A stretch of 8,198 nt of DNA from Campylobacteraceae bacterium (GTDB taxonomy: Bacteria > Campylobacterota > Campylobacteria > Campylobacterales > Sulfurovaceae). The position numbers and the translations under genes are program-made. The stretch is from contig JALSHP010000373.1 in NCBI GenBank assembly GCA_026982175.1, positions 1-8,198 on the forward strand. The letters run 5' to 3'. Shown here piece after piece: positions 6,005 through 8,198 of the stretch (positions within the stretch are counted from its first letter, which is position 1; every line of letters starts with the position of its first letter). A model generated the notes under the pieces. It was not told where the DNA came from and searched no databases. It worked only from the letters and a program-made list of their open reading frames with translations.

Positions 6005-7126
6005 TTATAAGCTTCTTTTCTTGTAAAACTCTTTTTTAAATTCTTGAAATCTATTTTCAAGAATGGCTTCACGCATCTCACTCATCAAATTTAAATAATA
6101 ATATAAGTTATGAATGGTTCCTAGTCTAAAGTAGGTTATCTCTCTGGCACGATAAAGGTGACAAAGGTAGGCTTTTGAATAAGTTTGACAAACCATACAG
6201 CTACACTCTGGGTCAAGTGCTTCATTGTCCTCTTTAAATCGTGCAGCTTTAATGTTTACTTTTCCATAGGAGGTAAAGAGCGTTCCGTTTCGTGCGTTTC
6301 GTGTTGGCATCACACAGTCAAACATATCGACCCCTCGTTCGACATTCTCAACTAAGTCCTCAGGTGTTCCTACACCCATGAGGTAGCGAGGTTTATCTTC
6401 GGGCATAAATTGTGTTGTCCATTCTACGGTGTCATACATATCTTGGTTGGCTTCACCCACACTTAGCCCACCAATGGCAAAGCCATCATAATCTAAAGCA
6501 CACAACTCTTTGGCAGATTTTTCTCTAAAGGCTTTGTCTGTTCCTCCTTGAATGATGGCAAAAATATTTTGGCTTAAGTTCTTGCCTTGGGATTGATTAG
6601 CTCTATGATACTCTATGGACTCTTTTGCCCAAGCTGTCGTGCGTTCAATACTGGCTTTAATACGCTCTTGCGTGGCAGGTAACGCAACTAAATCATCTAA
6701 AATCATCATAATATCTGAACCCAAATTGGCTTGAATGTCAATCACTTTTTTAGGGGTAAAGTAGTGTTTGCTTCCATCAATGTGACTTCTAAAAGTAATG
6801 CCTCCCTCATCTATCTTGACATTATCTGAAAGTGAAAAAGCTTGAAACCCACCCGAATCAGTTAAAAAACTTTTTGGAAATTGGGTAAAACCGTGTAGTT
6901 TTCCCATTTTATCAATGACATTATCGCCTGGACGTAAGTATAAATGATAAGTATTACCTAAAATAATTTGAGGTTTAATGAACGTTGCTAGGTCAGTTGC
7001 ATCAAGCGCTTTAACCGCACCTACTGTTCCTACTGGCATAAAGACAGGTGTTTTAATGGTTGAGTGAGCAGTTTTAATGGTACAAGCTCGTGCTTTTCCA
7101 TCGGTTTTATCTATCTGAAAATCCAT
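6005..7126 (-). CDS. tgt: tRNA-guanine transglycosylase (queuine/preQ1 tRNA-ribosyltransferase)
   Basis: The 373-residue product has typical bacterial TGT length. The enzyme exchanges guanine-34 of GUN-anticodon tRNAs (Asp, Asn, His, Tyr) for preQ1 in queuosine synthesis, in the cytoplasm as a homodimer. Visible sites are Asp90 in 'DSGGFQAFSL' (90-99, general acid/base), 'GGLSVGE' (219-225), 'GVGTPEDL' (251-258), the nucleophile Asp270 in 'MFDCVMPTRNARNG' (268-281), and zinc ligands Cys308, Cys310, Cys313 and His339 ('CSCMVC' and 'GTIHNL'). These keep the spacing known from the Zymomonas enzyme. The start ATG 7126 gives the expected 'MDFQIDKTDGKARA' N-terminus, although the nearest Shine-Dalgarno (AGGA, minus strand 7139-7142) is 12 bases away. 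It is divergent from the TrkA-type gene. No other queuosine gene is in the window. Confidence 0.97.
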   Translation of the reverse strand: MDFQIDKTDGKARACTIKTAHSTIKTPVFMPVGTVGAVKALDATDLATFIKPQIILGNTYHLYLRPGDNVIDKMGKLHGFTQFPKSFLTDSGGFQAFSLSDNVKIDEGGITFRSHIDGSKHYFTPKKVIDIQANLGSDIMMILDDLVALPATQERIKASIERTTAWAKESIEYHRANQSQGKNLSQNIFAIIQGGTDKAFREKSAKELCALDYDGFAIGGLSVGEANQDMYDTVEWTTQFMPEDKPRYLMGVGTPEDLVENVERGVDMFDCVMPTRNARNGTLFTSYGKVNIKAARFKEDNEALDPECSCMVCQTYSKAYLCHLYRAREITYFRLGTIHNLYYYLNLMSEMREAILENRFQEFKKEFYKKRSL

Positions 7127-7131
7127 TGTGT

Positions 7132-7137
7132 TATAAT
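7132..7137 (+). promoter_or_regulatory. Extended -10 promoter for the TrkA-type gene
   Basis: TGTTATAAT (7129-7137) is an extended -10, with a predicted start near 7144 and a leader of about 23 bases that includes GGTGA (7156-7160). There is no clear -35, and the upstream part of the promoter lies inside the tgt 5' coding end. Confidence 0.55.
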
Positions 7138-7160
7138 GTCCTAATTAAATATTTTGGTGA

Positions 7161-7166
7161 ATTATA
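7161..7166 (-). promoter_or_regulatory. -10 box for tgt on the minus strand
   Basis: On the minus strand TATAAT lies at 7161-7166, with a predicted start near 7154 and a leader of about 28 bases to ATG 7126. The -35 region would fall inside the start of the divergent gene and shows no good match. Confidence 0.5.
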
Positions 7167-8198
7167 ATGAAAAACGTATTAATACTGGCATCAGGGGAGA
7201 TAGCACAACATTTTGTAAAATGGGTAGGAAAAAGCCGTATTGATACCAATCACTACTATATTGCTTGTACAAAAACACACCTAATGGATGAGTTAGATTT
7301 GTTAGACAATATTAACTACATTGACATTGACCCTACCTCTTTAATGCGTATACGCACCCTCATGGAAGATAAAAAATTTGTTACCATTTTTATTGTGATG
7401 GAGAATCGTAAAGAGGCGGAGTATACTTATAAGAACATACGCATGATAACGGACAAAATATTCATTGTGTTTGTCTCTAAATGGCATGATATTGATTTTG
7501 ATGATGCCAATTTAACCCTTTTAAATGTTAATGAAATTATGGCATCTAACCTTTATGAAAAACTCCCTAATGTGCCTTTAATCGCTAAAAATATTGGTTT
7601 AGGACAAGGTGAGATTATGGAAGTACTTGTTCCTTTTGGTAGCTCATTTGCCTACAAACATGTAGGAAGTATGGGCGATAGAAAATGGAAAATTGTGGCA
7701 CTTTATCGAAAAGAGAAGCAGATTTTTGTCAACAATGCTACGATGTTACGTCCTAATGATAGATTAATTATCATTGGTAATCCATTGGTTTTAGAAGAGG
7801 TCTATAAAAAAGTAAACCGACGACAAGGGGTCTTTCCTGAACCGTTTGGTAAAAACATCTATTTAATTATTAATCTAAGACAAGAGCGAGAAGAGATATT
7901 GGTACAAGTGAATGAAGCAATCTATTTGAGTAATCAATTAAAAAAGAGAAAGCTTTATATTCGTTTAATCTATGCCGATAATTTTCAGCTTATTGGTGAG
8001 TTACGAGGGCTAGAGAGTGAAAATATTAATATTATGGTCACGTATAGAGAGAGTAATATCTCTGGAGATATTGGCTTTGACATAAGCCGATATGACATTG
8101 GGCTTTTGATGATGGACAGAGCTTGTTTTTTTGATAAAAAATTCAAAAATGAGTTGAGTAAATATAAACGTCCACTCTATCTTTTTGGTGAAAAGTCA
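7167..8198 (+). CDS. COG3400-type TrkA/RCK-domain protein (3' partial)
   Basis: ATG 7167 opens a frame of 344 codons with no stop before the window ends, so the C-terminus is missing. GGTGA (7156-7160) lies six bases before the ATG. Residues 1-130 resemble an RCK_N/TrkA_N Rossmann fold ('MKNVLILASGEIAQHFVKWV'), but the usual glycine-rich GxGxxG is reduced to a single Gly10. Residues about 144-216 are a clear TrkA_C (RCK_C) domain: 'GLGQGEIMEVLVPFGSSFAY', then 'KIVALYRKEKQIFVNNATML' and 'RPNDRLIIIG' (195-204). Residues from about 220 start a further alpha/beta region ('KNIYLIINLRQEREEILVQV') of no known function. TrkA-type proteins gate K+ channels or transporters by binding nucleotides. No transmembrane segment is seen, so this would be a soluble regulator. 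The COG3400 label is from memory of similar proteins in Campylobacterota; the transport partner is unknown. Confidence 0.8.
   Translation, partial: MKNVLILASGEIAQHFVKWVGKSRIDTNHYYIACTKTHLMDELDLLDNINYIDIDPTSLMRIRTLMEDKKFVTIFIVMENRKEAEYTYKNIRMITDKIFIVFVSKWHDIDFDDANLTLLNVNEIMASNLYEKLPNVPLIAKNIGLGQGEIMEVLVPFGSSFAYKHVGSMGDRKWKIVALYRKEKQIFVNNATMLRPNDRLIIIGNPLVLEEVYKKVNRRQGVFPEPFGKNIYLIINLRQEREEILVQVNEAIYLSNQLKKRKLYIRLIYADNFQLIGELRGLESENINIMVTYRESNISGDIGFDISRYDIGLLMMDRACFFDKKFKNELSKYKRPLYLFGEKS

Noticed and set aside
7127..7166. preQ1 riboswitch in front of tgt
   Set aside because: The leader is only about 28 bases and AT-rich, lacking the C-rich/A-rich preQ1-I pattern; tgt is also not a preQ1 synthesis or transport gene.

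Overview
This is an AT-rich chromosomal window that looks like a member of the Campylobacterota (the former Epsilonproteobacteria). The pointers are a two-subunit-type glycyl-tRNA synthetase beta chain, a bacterial tgt next to a COG3400-type TrkA-domain protein (a family I associate with this phylum), a stand-alone MsbA, tight gene packing, and TATAAT-type -10 boxes with weak -35 boxes. I cannot fix the genus; a free-living Sulfurimonas-, Sulfurovum- or Arcobacter-like organism would fit.

Layout. On the left, three plus-strand genes are tightly packed: the 3' end of a probable exodeoxyribonuclease VII large subunit (xseA, cut by the window edge), a membrane-anchored single-domain rhodanese, and a small HTH/coiled-coil protein. 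This run meets a minus-strand msbA tail to tail, with two bases between the stop codons. Divergent from msbA is a plus-strand polytopic membrane protein whose histidine pattern fits the lipid desaturase domain family (TMEM189/Kua, CarF, FAD4). It is followed by glyS.

After glyS comes a 304-bp gap that is not empty. It holds about 135 bp with only 8 G/C bases, a good -10 box, a strong Shine-Dalgarno, a 37-codon small ORF that is easily missed, and an intrinsic-terminator-like hairpin. Downstream, tgt (minus) and a TrkA/COG3400-type protein (plus, cut at the right edge) are divergent, with -10 boxes that face each other.

How the genes fit together. Most of the window is housekeeping: translation (glyS, tgt), DNA repair (xseA) and lipid A/phospholipid export (msbA). 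The least ordinary items are the CarF/TMEM189-like desaturase divergent from msbA, the small ORF in its AT-rich island, and the COG3400 protein. No mobile element, CRISPR array, rRNA or tRNA gene was seen, and there is no sign of a defence or phage system.
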